Part shown: positions 21,239 through 31,553 of the stretch, in pieces
Layout of the letters: each line of letters opens with the position of its first letter
How positions within the stretch are numbered: the stretch's first letter is position 1
DNA from: Roseomonas sp.
Lineage (GTDB): Bacteria; Pseudomonadota; Alphaproteobacteria; Acetobacterales; Acetobacteraceae
Direction: 5' to 3'
DNA length: 64,000 nt
Assembly (NCBI GenBank): GCA_020249435.1
Contig: JADCFQ010000012.1
Span: 157,484 to 221,483 of the forward strand
The notes under the pieces: model-generated
What the model was told of the DNA's origin: nothing
Databases searched by the model: none
Seen by the model: only the letters and a program-made list of their open reading frames with translations
Made by a program: the position numbers and the translations under genes

Positions 21239-22156
21239 TTATCTATCAGGCACGAAGGGCACGCCAAGGGAAGCCGGCCCCGCGGCCCCGCCGCGCCTTG
21301 CCCGCATAATGAGCACCAGCACGAGAATCGTGATCAGATAGGGCAAGGCCGCCAGAAATTGCGATGGCAGCGGCACGCCCGCCGATTGCGCATGCAATTG
21401 CAGGATGGTCAGCGCGCCGAACAGATAGGCGCCCACCATGGCCCTGAAGGGCAGCCAGGAGGCAAAGACCACAATCGCGAGTGCAATCCAGCCCCGCCCG
21501 GCAGTCATGCCGCTGGTCCAGAAGGGTGTCAGGACCAAGGACATATAGGCCCCCGCCAGCCCCGCGCATCCGCCGCCGAACAGGATGGCGAGCAGACGTA
21601 TGCGCCGCACCGGATAACCCAGCGCATGCGCTGCCGCGTGGTTTTCGCCAACCGCGCGCAGCACAAGCCCCGCGCGGCTTCGGGTCAGGAACCACCAAAC
21701 GCCGATGACCAATGCCACCGAGGCATAGACAAACGGGTCCTGATGGAAAAGCACCGGCCCGATGAAAGGAATATCTGACAGCCAGGGGATCTCGATCTTG
21801 CCGATGCCCGCGCGCTGCACGCCGACAAAGGGCGCGCCGATCACGCCGGAAAGCCCAAGCCCAATGATGGCGAGTGCCAGCCCCGCCGCGACCTGATTGG
21901 CGGCAAGGCCCAAGACCAGCGCAGCGAACACCAAGGACAGCGCCATGCCGGCCAGTACCGCCACCAGCACGCCAGAACTGGAAGACCCGGTGGTGATGGC
22001 CGCCGCAATGCCGGCGGCAGCGCCGATCACCATCATGCCCTCCACGCCCAAATTCAAAACGCCGGCGCGTTCCACCACCAATTCGCCAATCGCCGCAATC
22101 AGCAGCGGCGTGGAAGCCGTGATGATGGTCAGGATGATGGCTTCGAACAGCGTCAT
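21239..22156 (-). CDS. ABC transporter permease (BMP/nucleoside-type)
   Basis: VERAGVLNLGVEGMMVIGAAAG motif; operon with 22153-24743. Confidence 0.9.
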   Translation of the reverse strand: MTLFEAIILTIITASTPLLIAAIGELVVERAGVLNLGVEGMMVIGAAAGIAAAITTGSSSSGVLVAVLAGMALSLVFAALVLGLAANQVAAGLALAIIGLGLSGVIGAPFVGVQRAGIGKIEIPWLSDIPFIGPVLFHQDPFVYASVALVIGVWWFLTRSRAGLVLRAVGENHAAAHALGYPVRRIRLLAILFGGGCAGLAGAYMSLVLTPFWTSGMTAGRGWIALAIVVFASWLPFRAMVGAYLFGALTILQLHAQSAGVPLPSQFLAALPYLITILVLVLIMRARRGGAAGPASLGVPFVPDR

Positions 22157-23229
22157 GCGGCGGCGCCCCGCAGCAAGCGGAAGCGATACAAAAGCATACT
22201 GTCGCAGACCAGCACGAAGAACAGCAAAAGCCCTTGCAGCACGCGGGTCGCATCCAAGGGCAGGCGCAGCATGATTTGCGCATTCTCACCACCGATGAAG
22301 GTGATGGCGATGAATATGCCGGCGAACAAACAGCCGATGGGGTTGAGCCTGCCCAAGAAGGCAACAATGATGGCGGTGAAGCCATAGCCAGGGGAAATGC
22401 CGGGCTGCAATTGCTTGACCGTGCCCGCGGCTTCCAGCACGCCGGCAAGCCCAGCCAGCGCGCCCGAGATCATGAAAACCGTGACGATCAAACGCGTTTC
22501 GGAAAACCCGGCAAAGCGCGCGGCGCGTGGCGCTTCACCCACCAGGCGAATTTCAAACCCCTTCAGCGTGCGCCCCATCAGCAGCATGAAGGCAAGCACC
22601 ACCGCAATCATGATGGGCGTGCCGATATTGAGCCGTCCGCCCGCCATCAGCAGCGGCAGCGTCGCTTCTGCTTCGAACACCACGCTATTGGGCATGTTGA
22701 AGCCCGCTGGGTCGCGCCAGGGGCCGCGCACCAGGTAATCCAGCAGCAATTCCGCGACATAAACCAGCATCAGGCTGGTGAGAATCTCATTGGCGCCGAA
22801 ATGCGTGCGCAGCAGTGCGGGGATCAGCGCGAAACAGGCGCCGGCCATGGCGCCCGCCAGCAGCATCACCGGCAAAAGCCATGGGCCCTGCGTGCTGCCA
22901 TGGGTGATGATGGCGATATAGCCGCCCGCCATGGCACCAAACAGGAATTGCCCCTCGGCGCCGATATTCCAGACCTTGGCGCGATAGCAGACCGCAAGCC
23001 CAACGGCGATGAGCACAAGCGGCGTCGCCTTCACCGCCACTTCCTGCAAGCCCCAGGAATCCGAGAGCGGATCAAGGAAATAGGTTTGCAGCGCCGCCAC
23101 CGGGTCCTTGCCGAGCAGCGCGAACATGATGGCGGCCGATATCATGGTCAGCGCCACCGCAATCATGGGCGATATCAGCATCAGGCTGATCGGCGTTTCC
23201 GTCCGCTTTTCCATGACAAGCTTCATCAC
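22153..23229 (-). CDS. ABC transporter permease (BMP/nucleoside-type)
   Basis: VCYRAKVWNIGAEGQFLFGAMAGG. Confidence 0.9.
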   Translation of the reverse strand: MMKLVMEKRTETPISLMLISPMIAVALTMISAAIMFALLGKDPVAALQTYFLDPLSDSWGLQEVAVKATPLVLIAVGLAVCYRAKVWNIGAEGQFLFGAMAGGYIAIITHGSTQGPWLLPVMLLAGAMAGACFALIPALLRTHFGANEILTSLMLVYVAELLLDYLVRGPWRDPAGFNMPNSVVFEAEATLPLLMAGGRLNIGTPIMIAVVLAFMLLMGRTLKGFEIRLVGEAPRAARFAGFSETRLIVTVFMISGALAGLAGVLEAAGTVKQLQPGISPGYGFTAIIVAFLGRLNPIGCLFAGIFIAITFIGGENAQIMLRLPLDATRVLQGLLLFFVLVCDSMLLYRFRLLRGAAA

Positions 23230-24743
23230 GCCGCCATCCCCGCCCCGCCCATGAGTAGGCCGAGCGATTCGCGTGTGGCTTCGGCGGTCGGCATGGCGGG
23301 TGAAAGCCTGCCCATGAACATGACGCAGAGCCGATCTGAGATTTCCAGCAGCTCATCCAAATCCTGGCTGATCACCAGAACAGCGCTGCCCGCACGCGCA
23401 AGATCCATCAGCGCCTGGCGAATGGTGGCAGCGGCGCCGGCATCAACGCCCCAGCTTGGTTGCGCCACCACCAAAAGGCCGGGCTTGCGCGCGATCTCGC
23501 GGCCAATGACGAATTTCTGCAAATTGCCGCCGGATAGCGCGCGGGCTTCCGGATCGGCGGGGCCTTTGCGCACATCAAAGGCGCGCACCACCTTGCCCAC
23601 GAAGTCAGTCAGCTTGGCGCGATCCACCAGGCCATGGCGCAAAAAACCATTGGTGGCATGGCCTGAGAGCAGCGCGTTTTCCGTGAGCCGCATGGCAGGC
23701 GCCGCGCCATGGCCAAGCCGTTCTTCCGGCACAAAGGCAGCGCCACGCCGACGGCGTTCATTGATGCCGGCGCGACCCACCGCGACACCATCCATGACAA
23801 TGGCGGCGTCATGCGGCGCCAATTCTTCGCCGCTGAGGGCTGCAAAAAGCTCATCCTGGCCATTGCCGGCGACGCCCGCGATGCCCAGCACCTCACCGGC
23901 GCGGAGTTCCAGGCTGATCCCATCCAGCGCAATGCCATGCGCGTGCTGTGGCGGGAGTGACAGCGCCGAGACCGCCAGCCGCACCGGGCCTTGCGCTTCA
24001 ATCACATCATGGCGGATGGGCACCACATCACCGCCCATCATCATGCGCGCGAGGCTCGCTGCCGTTTCCGCGCGCGGGTCGCAATGCGCCACCACCTGGC
24101 CGCCGCGCAGAATGGTCGCGGCTTCGCAAATGCGCCGTACTTCTTCCAATTTGTGGGAGATGTAGAGCACAGAACGCCCTTCAGCGCGCAGCCTGGCGAG
24201 CGTCGCGAAAAGCCCCTCGGCTTCCTGGGGTGTCAATACGGAAGTGGGTTCATCCAGGATCAGCAGGCTTGGGTCCTGCATCAGGCAGCGCATGATCTCA
24301 ACGCGCTGGCGTTCACCCACGGAAAGCCGCCAGACTTCGCGCCTGGGATCAAGTGGCAGGCCATAGGCGCGGCTTGTTTCAGCAAGGCGTTCGGCGATGT
24401 CTTCCAAGGCGCCCGCGCCATCAAGCGCGAGGGCGACGTTTTCCGCGACCGTCAGCGCCTCAAACAATGAGAAATGCTGAAACACCATGCCAATGCCAAG
24501 CGCGCGGGCGGCGCGCGGCGTTTCCACCTGAACCGGTGTGCCGCGCCAGACCAGCCGCCCCGTATCCGGGCGCAGCAGGCCGTAGATGATTTTGACGAGC
24601 GTGGATTTGCCGGCGCCGTTTTCGCCGAGCAGCGCGTGGATTTCGCCTGGCGCCACTTTCAGTTCCACGGCGTTATTCGCCACCAAGGCGCCGAAGCGCT
24701 TGGTAATGCCCTCAGCGGCGAGAAGCGGGGGGGTGGCCTGCAT
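23226..24743 (-). CDS. ABC transporter ATP-binding protein (two NBDs)
   Basis: MQATPPLLAAEGITKRFGALVANN, GENGAGKSTLVKI, LSVGERQRVEIMRCL, LILDEPTSVL; second NBD with ALSGGNLQKFVIGRE. Confidence 0.93.
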   Translation of the reverse strand: MQATPPLLAAEGITKRFGALVANNAVELKVAPGEIHALLGENGAGKSTLVKIIYGLLRPDTGRLVWRGTPVQVETPRAARALGIGMVFQHFSLFEALTVAENVALALDGAGALEDIAERLAETSRAYGLPLDPRREVWRLSVGERQRVEIMRCLMQDPSLLILDEPTSVLTPQEAEGLFATLARLRAEGRSVLYISHKLEEVRRICEAATILRGGQVVAHCDPRAETAASLARMMMGGDVVPIRHDVIEAQGPVRLAVSALSLPPQHAHGIALDGISLELRAGEVLGIAGVAGNGQDELFAALSGEELAPHDAAIVMDGVAVGRAGINERRRRGAAFVPEERLGHGAAPAMRLTENALLSGHATNGFLRHGLVDRAKLTDFVGKVVRAFDVRKGPADPEARALSGGNLQKFVIGREIARKPGLLVVAQPSWGVDAGAAATIRQALMDLARAGSAVLVISQDLDELLEISDRLCVMFMGRLSPAMPTAEATRESLGLLMGGAGMAA

Positions 24744-24807
24744 GACGCGGCTGTAACCTTTTTCGGCGGCCCTGTCGCGGTGCCCCGGCCAATCGGCGGG
24801 CAGAAAA

Positions 24808-25470
24808 TCAGCCCGGCAGGGCGAAGGCTGCAAGCTCAGCGCGCAATTCCGGAATGCCCTGCCCGGTTTCGCTGCTGGTCACCATCACCACCGGATGGCC
24901 TGCCGTGTGGCGCCGGGCGAGGCCTTCAACCTCGGCCAGGCGCTTGGCCAATTGGGCGGGCGGCACGTCATCGGCCTTGGTCAGCACGATCTGGAAGGCG
25001 ACTGCGGCATCATCCAAAAGCTGCATCGCCGCGCGATCGGCGGATTTGGTTTCAATCCGCGCATCCATCAGCAGCAGCACACGGCCAAGATTGGGCCGGC
25101 CGCGCAGATAATCGAACATCATGCCCTGCCAATCGGCCTGCAATTCCTTGGATGCCTTGGCATAGCCATAGCCCGGCATATCCACGAGTGCGAGCCGATC
25201 ACCCAAATTGAAGAAATTGAGCTGGCGTGTGCGCCCTGGTGTGTTGGAAACCCGCGCCAGAGCATTGCGCCCGGTCAGCGCATTCAGCAGGGATGATTTG
25301 CCGACATTGGAACGCCCGCAAAAGGCAATCTCCGGCAGGCCGGGTGGCGGCACTTGTTCAAGTTTTTGGGCACCGAAATAGAAATCACAAGGCCGCGCAA
25401 AAAGCAGCCGCCCCGCTTCAAGCAGGGCGGCGCGGGCTTCCTCCTCGGATGTGTCGGCAAGGCCGTTCAT
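24808..25470 (-). CDS. engB: Ribosome biogenesis GTP-binding protein YihA/YsxC
   Basis: AFCGRSNVGKSSLLNALTGR; NFFNLGDRLALVDMPGYGYAKASKE. Confidence 0.94.
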   Translation of the reverse strand: MNGLADTSEEEARAALLEAGRLLFARPCDFYFGAQKLEQVPPPGLPEIAFCGRSNVGKSSLLNALTGRNALARVSNTPGRTRQLNFFNLGDRLALVDMPGYGYAKASKELQADWQGMMFDYLRGRPNLGRVLLLMDARIETKSADRAAMQLLDDAAVAFQIVLTKADDVPPAQLAKRLAEVEGLARRHTAGHPVVMVTSSETGQGIPELRAELAAFALPG

Positions 25471-25492
25471 CACGCAAACCCGGCAAGCGGTA

Positions 25493-27283
25493 TCACGCCT
25501 TCTTGCCGCCTGCCTTGGCCGCACGATTGGCCGCGCGTTCATGGCGCATGATGTAGTATTGCTGGCCGACGGAAAGCGTATTGTTCCAGGCCCAATAGAT
25601 GATGAGCCCTGCCGGGAAGGATGCCAGCATGAAGGTGAAGATCACCGGCATCCAGGCGAAAATCTTCGCCTGAATCGGATCGGGCGGCTGCGGGTTCAGC
25701 TTCTGCTGCACCCACATCGTCAGGCCCATGATCAAAGCCCAGGCCGGCATATGGAGGAAGGTGCTCCAGGCCGCGGGATCAAAGGGCAGCAGGCCGAACA
25801 GGTTGAACAGATTGGTGGGATCAGGCGCGGACAAATCCTTGATCCAGCCAAAGAAGGGCTGATGGCGCATTTCGATGGTGACAAACAGCACCTTGTAAAG
25901 CGCGAAGAACACCGGGATCTGGATCAGGATCGGCAAGCAGCCGGAGGCAGGATTGACCTTTTCACTCCGGTAAAGCGCCATCATCTCCGTCTGCGCTTTT
26001 TGCGGATCATCCTTGTAGCGTTCCTTGAGCTCGGCCATTTTGGGCGCGAGCACCTTCATCTTCGCCATGGATTTATAGGCCTTGTTGGCCAACGGGAAGA
26101 AAAGGATCTTGATGGCAAGCGTGAAGACCAGAATGGCGACGCCGAAATTGCCGAACAGCTGGAACAGCCAATCCAAGGCATAGAAAAAGGGCTTGGTCAT
26201 GAAGTAGAACCAGCCGAAATCAATCGCCTTGTCGAAATCCTTGATGCGGAAGCGCGTGGCGTAATCATCCAGCAGATGCACTTCCTTCGCACCGGCAAAC
26301 AGACGGCTTTTGAAGCCATCCGTGGCGCCTGGCGCGATCTGTTGTGCGGCAGGGGCAGCGATATCCACCTGCCAGCGCTCACCGGCTGTGCCGGGCGCTT
26401 CGCTGACAAAGCGATAGGCAGCGCGCATCGGCTGATCTGGTGCTGCCGGCATCAGTGCCGCGAGCCAATATTTATCGGTAATGCCAACCCAACCGCCGGC
26501 ATCTTCCTGTTCGAAGGCCGGGCCGCGCCGCTTCTGCGCTTCGGTCTTGGCATCGGCGAAGGTCACTTCATTCAAGCGCCCGCCAACAACACCGGTGAAG
26601 CCTTCATGCAGAATGAAGAAGCCTTCCACCTTGGGCGTCACTTCACGCCGGATGCGCGCCCAGGGCAGTACCGCCACCATGTCACCACTTGTATTGCGCA
26701 TGCGCTGTTCGGCGGCGAACATGTAATTCTCATCCAGGCTTAGCTGGATTTCGAACACCTGCCCCTGGCCATTATCCCAGGTGAGTGTCACCGGCTTACC
26801 GGGCGCGAGTGGCCCGCCGCTGATCTGCCAATCCGTATCACCATCCGGCACGCGGGTGCGGCCATCGGCTGCCGTCCAGCCCCATTGCGCGAAATAGGGT
26901 GCATCAGAATCGCGCGGCGCGAACAGCCGCACGGGCGCAGAACCTGGCGCGGTGGTTTCGCGGTGGCGCAGCAGCACCAGATCATCCAGCCGCGCGCCGC
27001 GCAGATTGAGATTGCCAGCGACCGAGGGGCTTTCAATGGCAATACGACGCGCCGGGGTGCGCGCGGCGGGTGCGGCTTCCTGTTGTGATGGTGCGGTAAG
27101 GATCGGTGTCGCCGGCACAGCCGCGCCAGAGGCCGCCGGGGCGGGCACGGCGGGCGCAGGCGCGGCCTGCTGCGTGATGGGCGCAGGCGCTTCGGGCGGG
27201 GCATTCATGCGCTTGTAGACATCGAAAAGCAGCAGGATGCCGATTGAAAGCGCAATCGCGGCGAACAGACGCTTCTGATCCAT
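25493..27283 (-). CDS. yidC: Membrane protein insertase YidC
   Basis: MDQKRLFAAIALSIGILLLFDVYK; KPFFYALDWLFQLFGNFGVAILVFTLAIKILFFPLANKAYKSMAKM. Confidence 0.96.
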   Translation of the reverse strand: MDQKRLFAAIALSIGILLLFDVYKRMNAPPEAPAPITQQAAPAPAVPAPAASGAAVPATPILTAPSQQEAAPAARTPARRIAIESPSVAGNLNLRGARLDDLVLLRHRETTAPGSAPVRLFAPRDSDAPYFAQWGWTAADGRTRVPDGDTDWQISGGPLAPGKPVTLTWDNGQGQVFEIQLSLDENYMFAAEQRMRNTSGDMVAVLPWARIRREVTPKVEGFFILHEGFTGVVGGRLNEVTFADAKTEAQKRRGPAFEQEDAGGWVGITDKYWLAALMPAAPDQPMRAAYRFVSEAPGTAGERWQVDIAAPAAQQIAPGATDGFKSRLFAGAKEVHLLDDYATRFRIKDFDKAIDFGWFYFMTKPFFYALDWLFQLFGNFGVAILVFTLAIKILFFPLANKAYKSMAKMKVLAPKMAELKERYKDDPQKAQTEMMALYRSEKVNPASGCLPILIQIPVFFALYKVLFVTIEMRHQPFFGWIKDLSAPDPTNLFNLFGLLPFDPAAWSTFLHMPAWALIMGLTMWVQQKLNPQPPDPIQAKIFAWMPVIFTFMLASFPAGLIIYWAWNNTLSVGQQYYIMRHERAANRAAKAGGKKA

Positions 27284-27292
27284 GGCGGGTGC

Positions 27293-27532
27293 TCAGCCTT
27301 TGGTGTTTTTGGGGCGGGGAACGGGGTCGTAGCCGCCAGGGGTCCAGGGGTTGCAGCGCAGAATGCGCCGCGTGGTCAACCAGCTGCCGCGCAGCGCGCC
27401 ATGATCTTCCAGGGCTTCCAGCGCGTAATCACTGCAGGTCGGGTAATGGCGGCAATGGCTGCCGATAATGCCGCGCAGCGTGTAGCGATAGGCATGCACG
27501 CAGCCCTTCAGCGCAACGGTGGGCAGGCTCAT
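27293..27532 (-). CDS. yidD: Membrane protein insertion efficiency factor YidD
   Basis: [46 protein letters not shown]. Confidence 0.96.
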   Translation of the reverse strand: MSLPTVALKGCVHAYRYTLRGIIGSHCRHYPTCSDYALEALEDHGALRGSWLTTRRILRCNPWTPGGYDPVPRPKNTKG

Positions 27533-27909
27533 GGTGCCACACCGGCTTGGCAGAGAGCCGCGCGCAAATCCTCAATCAGCAAGGGAAAGGGACGCTCGGC
27601 GGTCGCATCGCGCCCGATCAGCACCAGATCCCAGCCGGATAGCGCCATGCCAGGCAGCGTCAGCCGCGCGGCTTCCTTGAGCCGCCGGCGCGCGCGGTTG
27701 CGGATAACGGCATTGCCGATTTTCTTCGTCACGGTGAAGCCAAGCCTGAGCGAGGGTTCCGGCACGGCAAGCGCTTGCAGCACCAGACCAGACCGCGCGG
27801 CGCGTTTGCCGCGTGCTGCGGCGCGCAGAAATTCCCGCCGTTTCTTGAGCCTTGCAAGCCCGGCTGCCGTGGGCGGCAATGGTGCGGCGGAAGAGGCAAG
27901 CCGCTCCAT
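27529..27909 (-). CDS. rnpA: Ribonuclease P protein component
   Basis: [18 protein letters not shown]...[25 protein letters not shown]. Confidence 0.93.
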   Translation of the reverse strand: MERLASSAAPLPPTAAGLARLKKRREFLRAAARGKRAARSGLVLQALAVPEPSLRLGFTVTKKIGNAVIRNRARRRLKEAARLTLPGMALSGWDLVLIGRDATAERPFPLLIEDLRAALCQAGVAP

Positions 27910-27934
27910 CACGCAACCCCGCGCGATGCTTGCT

Positions 27935-28069
27935 TCAGGCGGAAAGACGCTTGCGGCCCTTGGCGCGGCGATTGGCCAGCACCTTGCGGCCGCCCACAGT
28001 CGAAAGGCGGGAGCGAAAGCCATGGCGACGCTTCCGGACGAGCTTGGAGGGCTGATAGGTACGCTTCAC
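27935..28069 (-). CDS. rpmH: 50S ribosomal protein L34 (GTG start)
   Basis: [44 protein letters not shown]. Confidence 0.97.
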   Translation of the reverse strand: MKRTYQPSKLVRKRRHGFRSRLSTVGGRKVLANRRAKGRKRLSA

Positions 28070-28289
28070 GATACTTCTCCCAGAGGGTCGTAGCCATAAG
28101 GCAAAGAAAGAGCGCCGGCGGCAGGCCATTGGCGGACCCACCCCGGCGGGGTGGCGTTCCTATAAGGAGAGCAGGCGCAATCCGTCAACCTAAACAGCCC
28201 GGAAAAGCGATTGACGCTGGCGGAAAGCGGCCCGCATCATCCCAGAAATGGCTTGGGTGGGGTAGCCTTCACCACGCCGAAGGGGGAGG

Positions 28290-29516
28290 ATGGGCATGGC
28301 TGAAGCGCCCTATGACATGGTTTTGCAGAATTTTCGCCTGGCCGATGGCGGGCCACCTGACCAGCGCCTGGCGCTGAAGGATGGGCGGATTGCGGCCATC
28401 CTGCCCGCCGATGCGCCGGCGCCTCGGGCAGGGCAAAGCCTGGATTTGGGCGGGGATTTGCTGCTGCCGGGCCTGGTTGATGGCCATATGCATCTGGACA
28501 AGACCCTGTTCGGCCTGCCCTGGACGCCCCATGCCGCCGAGCCCTTCCGCATGAGCCGGATTGCGACCGATGCCAAGCTATTGCCATCCCTGCCGCTTGA
28601 TACCGCCGCGCGGGCCGGGGCGTTGATCCGCCGCTGTGTCGCCAATGGCACGGCGCATATCCGCACCCATGCCGATATCACGCCCGCCTTTGGGCTTTCG
28701 GCCCTTGAAGGCGTGCTGGCCGCGCGTGAGGCGCATAAGGCCGCCGCCACGGTGCAGGTGGTGGCCTTCCCCCAGGCCGGCGTGATGCGGGCTGGCGGTA
28801 AGCCCATGCTCGATCTGCTGGATGCCGCCATTGGCGCGGGGGCAGAGCTGGTGGGTGGCATTGACCCTTGCGAGGTGGATCGCGACTCGCGCGGGCAATT
28901 GGACGGCATTTTTGCCATTGCCGAAAAGCGCGGCGTTGGCGTGGATATTCATTTGCATGAACCAGGCGAGCTTGGCCTGTTCAGCCTGCTTGAAATCTGT
29001 GCCCGTGTGCGCGCGCATGGCATGGCGGGACGGGCCACCATCAGCCACGGATTTTGTCTGGGTGGCATTGCCGAATCAAAACAAAAGGCGGCGGCGGAGA
29101 TGATGGCATCTTGCGGTGTTGCGCTGGTGACGCATGGCGCGGGCAGTGCGACCATGCCGCCCTTGATGCTGCTGCGCCGCGCCGGTGTACGCGTTTTTTG
29201 CGGCAATGATGATGTGCGCGATACCTGGAGCCCCTATGGCAATGCCGATATGCTGGAACGCGCTTCCGTGATCGGCTGGCGGGAAGATTTGCGCCATGAT
29301 CCGTTGATCCTGGAATTATTCAGCATGGTGTCATCAGAAGGTGCCGCGGCGCTCGGCATTCCGGATTACGGGATCGCGCCCGGCAATCCTGCGCATTTCT
29401 TCACCATTGCGGCTGAGAATATTCCGGATGCGATTGGCGCGCATCCGCCGCGGAAGCGGGTGTTTCATGCGGGGCGGCTGGTGGCGGCGGATGGCGTATG
29501 GAAGGACGCAGCATGA
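28290..29516 (+). CDS. Amidohydrolase family protein (cytosine-deaminase-like)
   Basis: LLPGLVDGHMHLDKTLFG; VDIHLHEPG; FCGNDDVRDTWSPYGNADMLERA. Confidence 0.88.
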   Translation: MGMAEAPYDMVLQNFRLADGGPPDQRLALKDGRIAAILPADAPAPRAGQSLDLGGDLLLPGLVDGHMHLDKTLFGLPWTPHAAEPFRMSRIATDAKLLPSLPLDTAARAGALIRRCVANGTAHIRTHADITPAFGLSALEGVLAAREAHKAAATVQVVAFPQAGVMRAGGKPMLDLLDAAIGAGAELVGGIDPCEVDRDSRGQLDGIFAIAEKRGVGVDIHLHEPGELGLFSLLEICARVRAHGMAGRATISHGFCLGGIAESKQKAAAEMMASCGVALVTHGAGSATMPPLMLLRRAGVRVFCGNDDVRDTWSPYGNADMLERASVIGWREDLRHDPLILELFSMVSSEGAAALGIPDYGIAPGNPAHFFTIAAENIPDAIGAHPPRKRVFHAGRLVAADGVWKDAA

Positions 29517-31138
29517 CCGAAGAAGCTGGGGTGTTTGATTTTATTGTCTCGGGCGCTGGGTCCGCAGGCGCGGCAGTGGCGGCGCGGCTTTCGGAAGATG
29601 GGCGTTATACCGTGTGCCTGCTGGAAGCCGGGCCGCCGGATCGCAACCCATGGATTCACATTCCGCTCGGTTTTGCGAAAGTCTATGCCAATCCGGCGAT
29701 CAATTGGTGCTTTGAAAGCCAGCCGCAAAAGCAATTGAATGATCGCAAATTCTTTGTGCCGCGCGGGAAGACCTTGGGCGGGACGAGTTCGATCAATGGC
29801 ATGGTCTATATGCGCGGCAATCCGCGTGATTATGATGGCTGGCGTCAGCGTGGCTGCACGGGATGGGATTATGATTCCGTGCTGCCCTTTTTCAAAAAAA
29901 GCGAGAACCAGACACGCGGCGCGGATGAGTTTCACGGCGTTGGCAGGCCGCTGACGGTTTCGGACCATGTGGCGACGACGGAATTGACGGAAGCCGTGAT
30001 CAGCGCGGCGGAACAGGCCGGCATTCCGCGCAATCCGGATTTCAATGGCAAGGTGCAGGAAGGCACTGGCTATTATCAATCCACCACGGGGGCCAATCGG
30101 CGCTGGAGCGCGGCGCGCGCCTATCTGGTGCCCGCGAAGGGTCGCGCCAATCTGGATATCCGCACCAATGCGCATGCGACGCGGGTGGTGATTGAAGGTG
30201 GCCGCGCCATTGGCGTGGAATATCGCGATCCTGGTGGGTTGAAACGCGTGCGGGCGCGGCGGGAAGTGATTGTCTCGGGCGGCGCTTATGGGTCCCCGCA
30301 ATTGCTCCAATTATCCGGGCTGGGGCCGGCGGAGCATTTGCAGGCCATGGGCATTCCGGTGCTGCGCGATATGCCGGCGGTGGGTGCCAATCTGCATGAT
30401 CATTTCTGCGTCTATCTGATGTGGCGTTGCGCGAAGCCCCTTACTTTCAATGATCTGGAAAAAAGCTGGCCGCGCAAGATTGCCGCTGCCTTGCAATATG
30501 GGCTGTTTCGCAGCGGACCCATGGCGGTGAATGCGGTGCGCACGGGGCTATTCACGCGGTCTGATCCCAGGCTGGAGCAGCCAGATTTGCAGATCAATCT
30601 GCTGGAATGGAGCACGCTGGAACGCTCCAAAAAAGGTGTCATTCCGCATCCGTTTTCGGGCTTTACGCTAAGCCCGGTCCATCTGGCGCCCGAAGGGCGG
30701 GGCACGGTGAGGTTGGCAAGCCCTGATCCCTTCGCGGCGCCGGCGATTACCTTCGGGTTTCTTGCTTCCGATTACGATATGCGCGCCATGATCAGTGGGA
30801 TCAAACTTGTGCAGCGCCTGGTGGAACAGCCGACATTGAAGCCCTTCGCGCTTGGTGAATTGACGCCCGGTGGTCCCCTGGAAAGTGAAGCGGATATGGA
30901 ACGCTTCGTGCGCGAAACCGGCACGACCAATCATCACCCATCCAGCAGCTGCGCCATGGGGATTGGCAGCAATAGCGTTGTGGACCCCGCATTGCGTGTG
31001 CATGGAGTGGCAGGCTTGCGTGTGGCAGATGCTTCCATCATGCCATCAGTGGTGGCCGGCAATACCAATGCGCCTTCCATCATGATTGGTGAAAAGGCAG
31101 CGGCGATGATTCTGGAAGATGCGCGGGCGGCAGCCTGA
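29513..31138 (+). CDS. GMC family oxidoreductase (choline-dehydrogenase-like)
   Basis: FDFIVSGAGSAGAAVAARLSE; PRGKTLGGTSSINGMVYMRGN; C-terminal NHHPSSSCAMG. Confidence 0.93.
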   Translation: MTEEAGVFDFIVSGAGSAGAAVAARLSEDGRYTVCLLEAGPPDRNPWIHIPLGFAKVYANPAINWCFESQPQKQLNDRKFFVPRGKTLGGTSSINGMVYMRGNPRDYDGWRQRGCTGWDYDSVLPFFKKSENQTRGADEFHGVGRPLTVSDHVATTELTEAVISAAEQAGIPRNPDFNGKVQEGTGYYQSTTGANRRWSAARAYLVPAKGRANLDIRTNAHATRVVIEGGRAIGVEYRDPGGLKRVRARREVIVSGGAYGSPQLLQLSGLGPAEHLQAMGIPVLRDMPAVGANLHDHFCVYLMWRCAKPLTFNDLEKSWPRKIAAALQYGLFRSGPMAVNAVRTGLFTRSDPRLEQPDLQINLLEWSTLERSKKGVIPHPFSGFTLSPVHLAPEGRGTVRLASPDPFAAPAITFGFLASDYDMRAMISGIKLVQRLVEQPTLKPFALGELTPGGPLESEADMERFVRETGTTNHHPSSSCAMGIGSNSVVDPALRVHGVAGLRVADASIMPSVVAGNTNAPSIMIGEKAAAMILEDARAAA

Positions 31139-31148
31139 AAGGACAAAG

Positions 31149-31535
31149 ATGATTTCCCTGCTTGGTACTTGGCAATTGCTCCGCGTGCGCGCGACCGACG
31201 CGGCGAGGCAGCCGCTGGAGCATCATCAATATGGGCCAGAGCCAACAGGCATCGTGCAATTCGGCCCGAAGCGCATGCAGGCCGCAACGGGTGATGGCCG
31301 CGCCGTATTGCCGCCCGGCGTGAAGCGCTTCTGGTCTGCCTATACTGGCAATTACAGTTTTGATGGCCACACGCTGATCACGCGCGTTGATGACAGTAAT
31401 TTGGCCGAGCGCATTGGCGGCGATCAGGTACGGCAAGTACACGCGGAAGGTGTTGGCGTTTGGCTGAAACCGCCGGCGCGCATGGTGGATGGCGCCATGC
31501 AGCAATTGGAATTGTATTGGGAGAGGATCGGCTGA
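31149..31535 (+). CDS. Lipocalin-like domain-containing protein
   Basis: MISLLGTWQLLRVRATDAARQPLEHHQYGPEPTGIVQFGPKRMQA... Confidence 0.75.
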   Translation: MISLLGTWQLLRVRATDAARQPLEHHQYGPEPTGIVQFGPKRMQAATGDGRAVLPPGVKRFWSAYTGNYSFDGHTLITRVDDSNLAERIGGDQVRQVHAEGVGVWLKPPARMVDGAMQQLELYWERIG

Positions 31536-31553
31536 CGCGCCTTCCTCCCCTGT

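Noticed and set aside
22234-24165. 643-aa plus-strand ORF
   Set aside because: Antisense shadow of the ABC permease and ATPase genes; composition rich in R/H/Q with no domain.
25451-26743. 430-aa plus-strand ORF
   Set aside because: Antisense to yidC.
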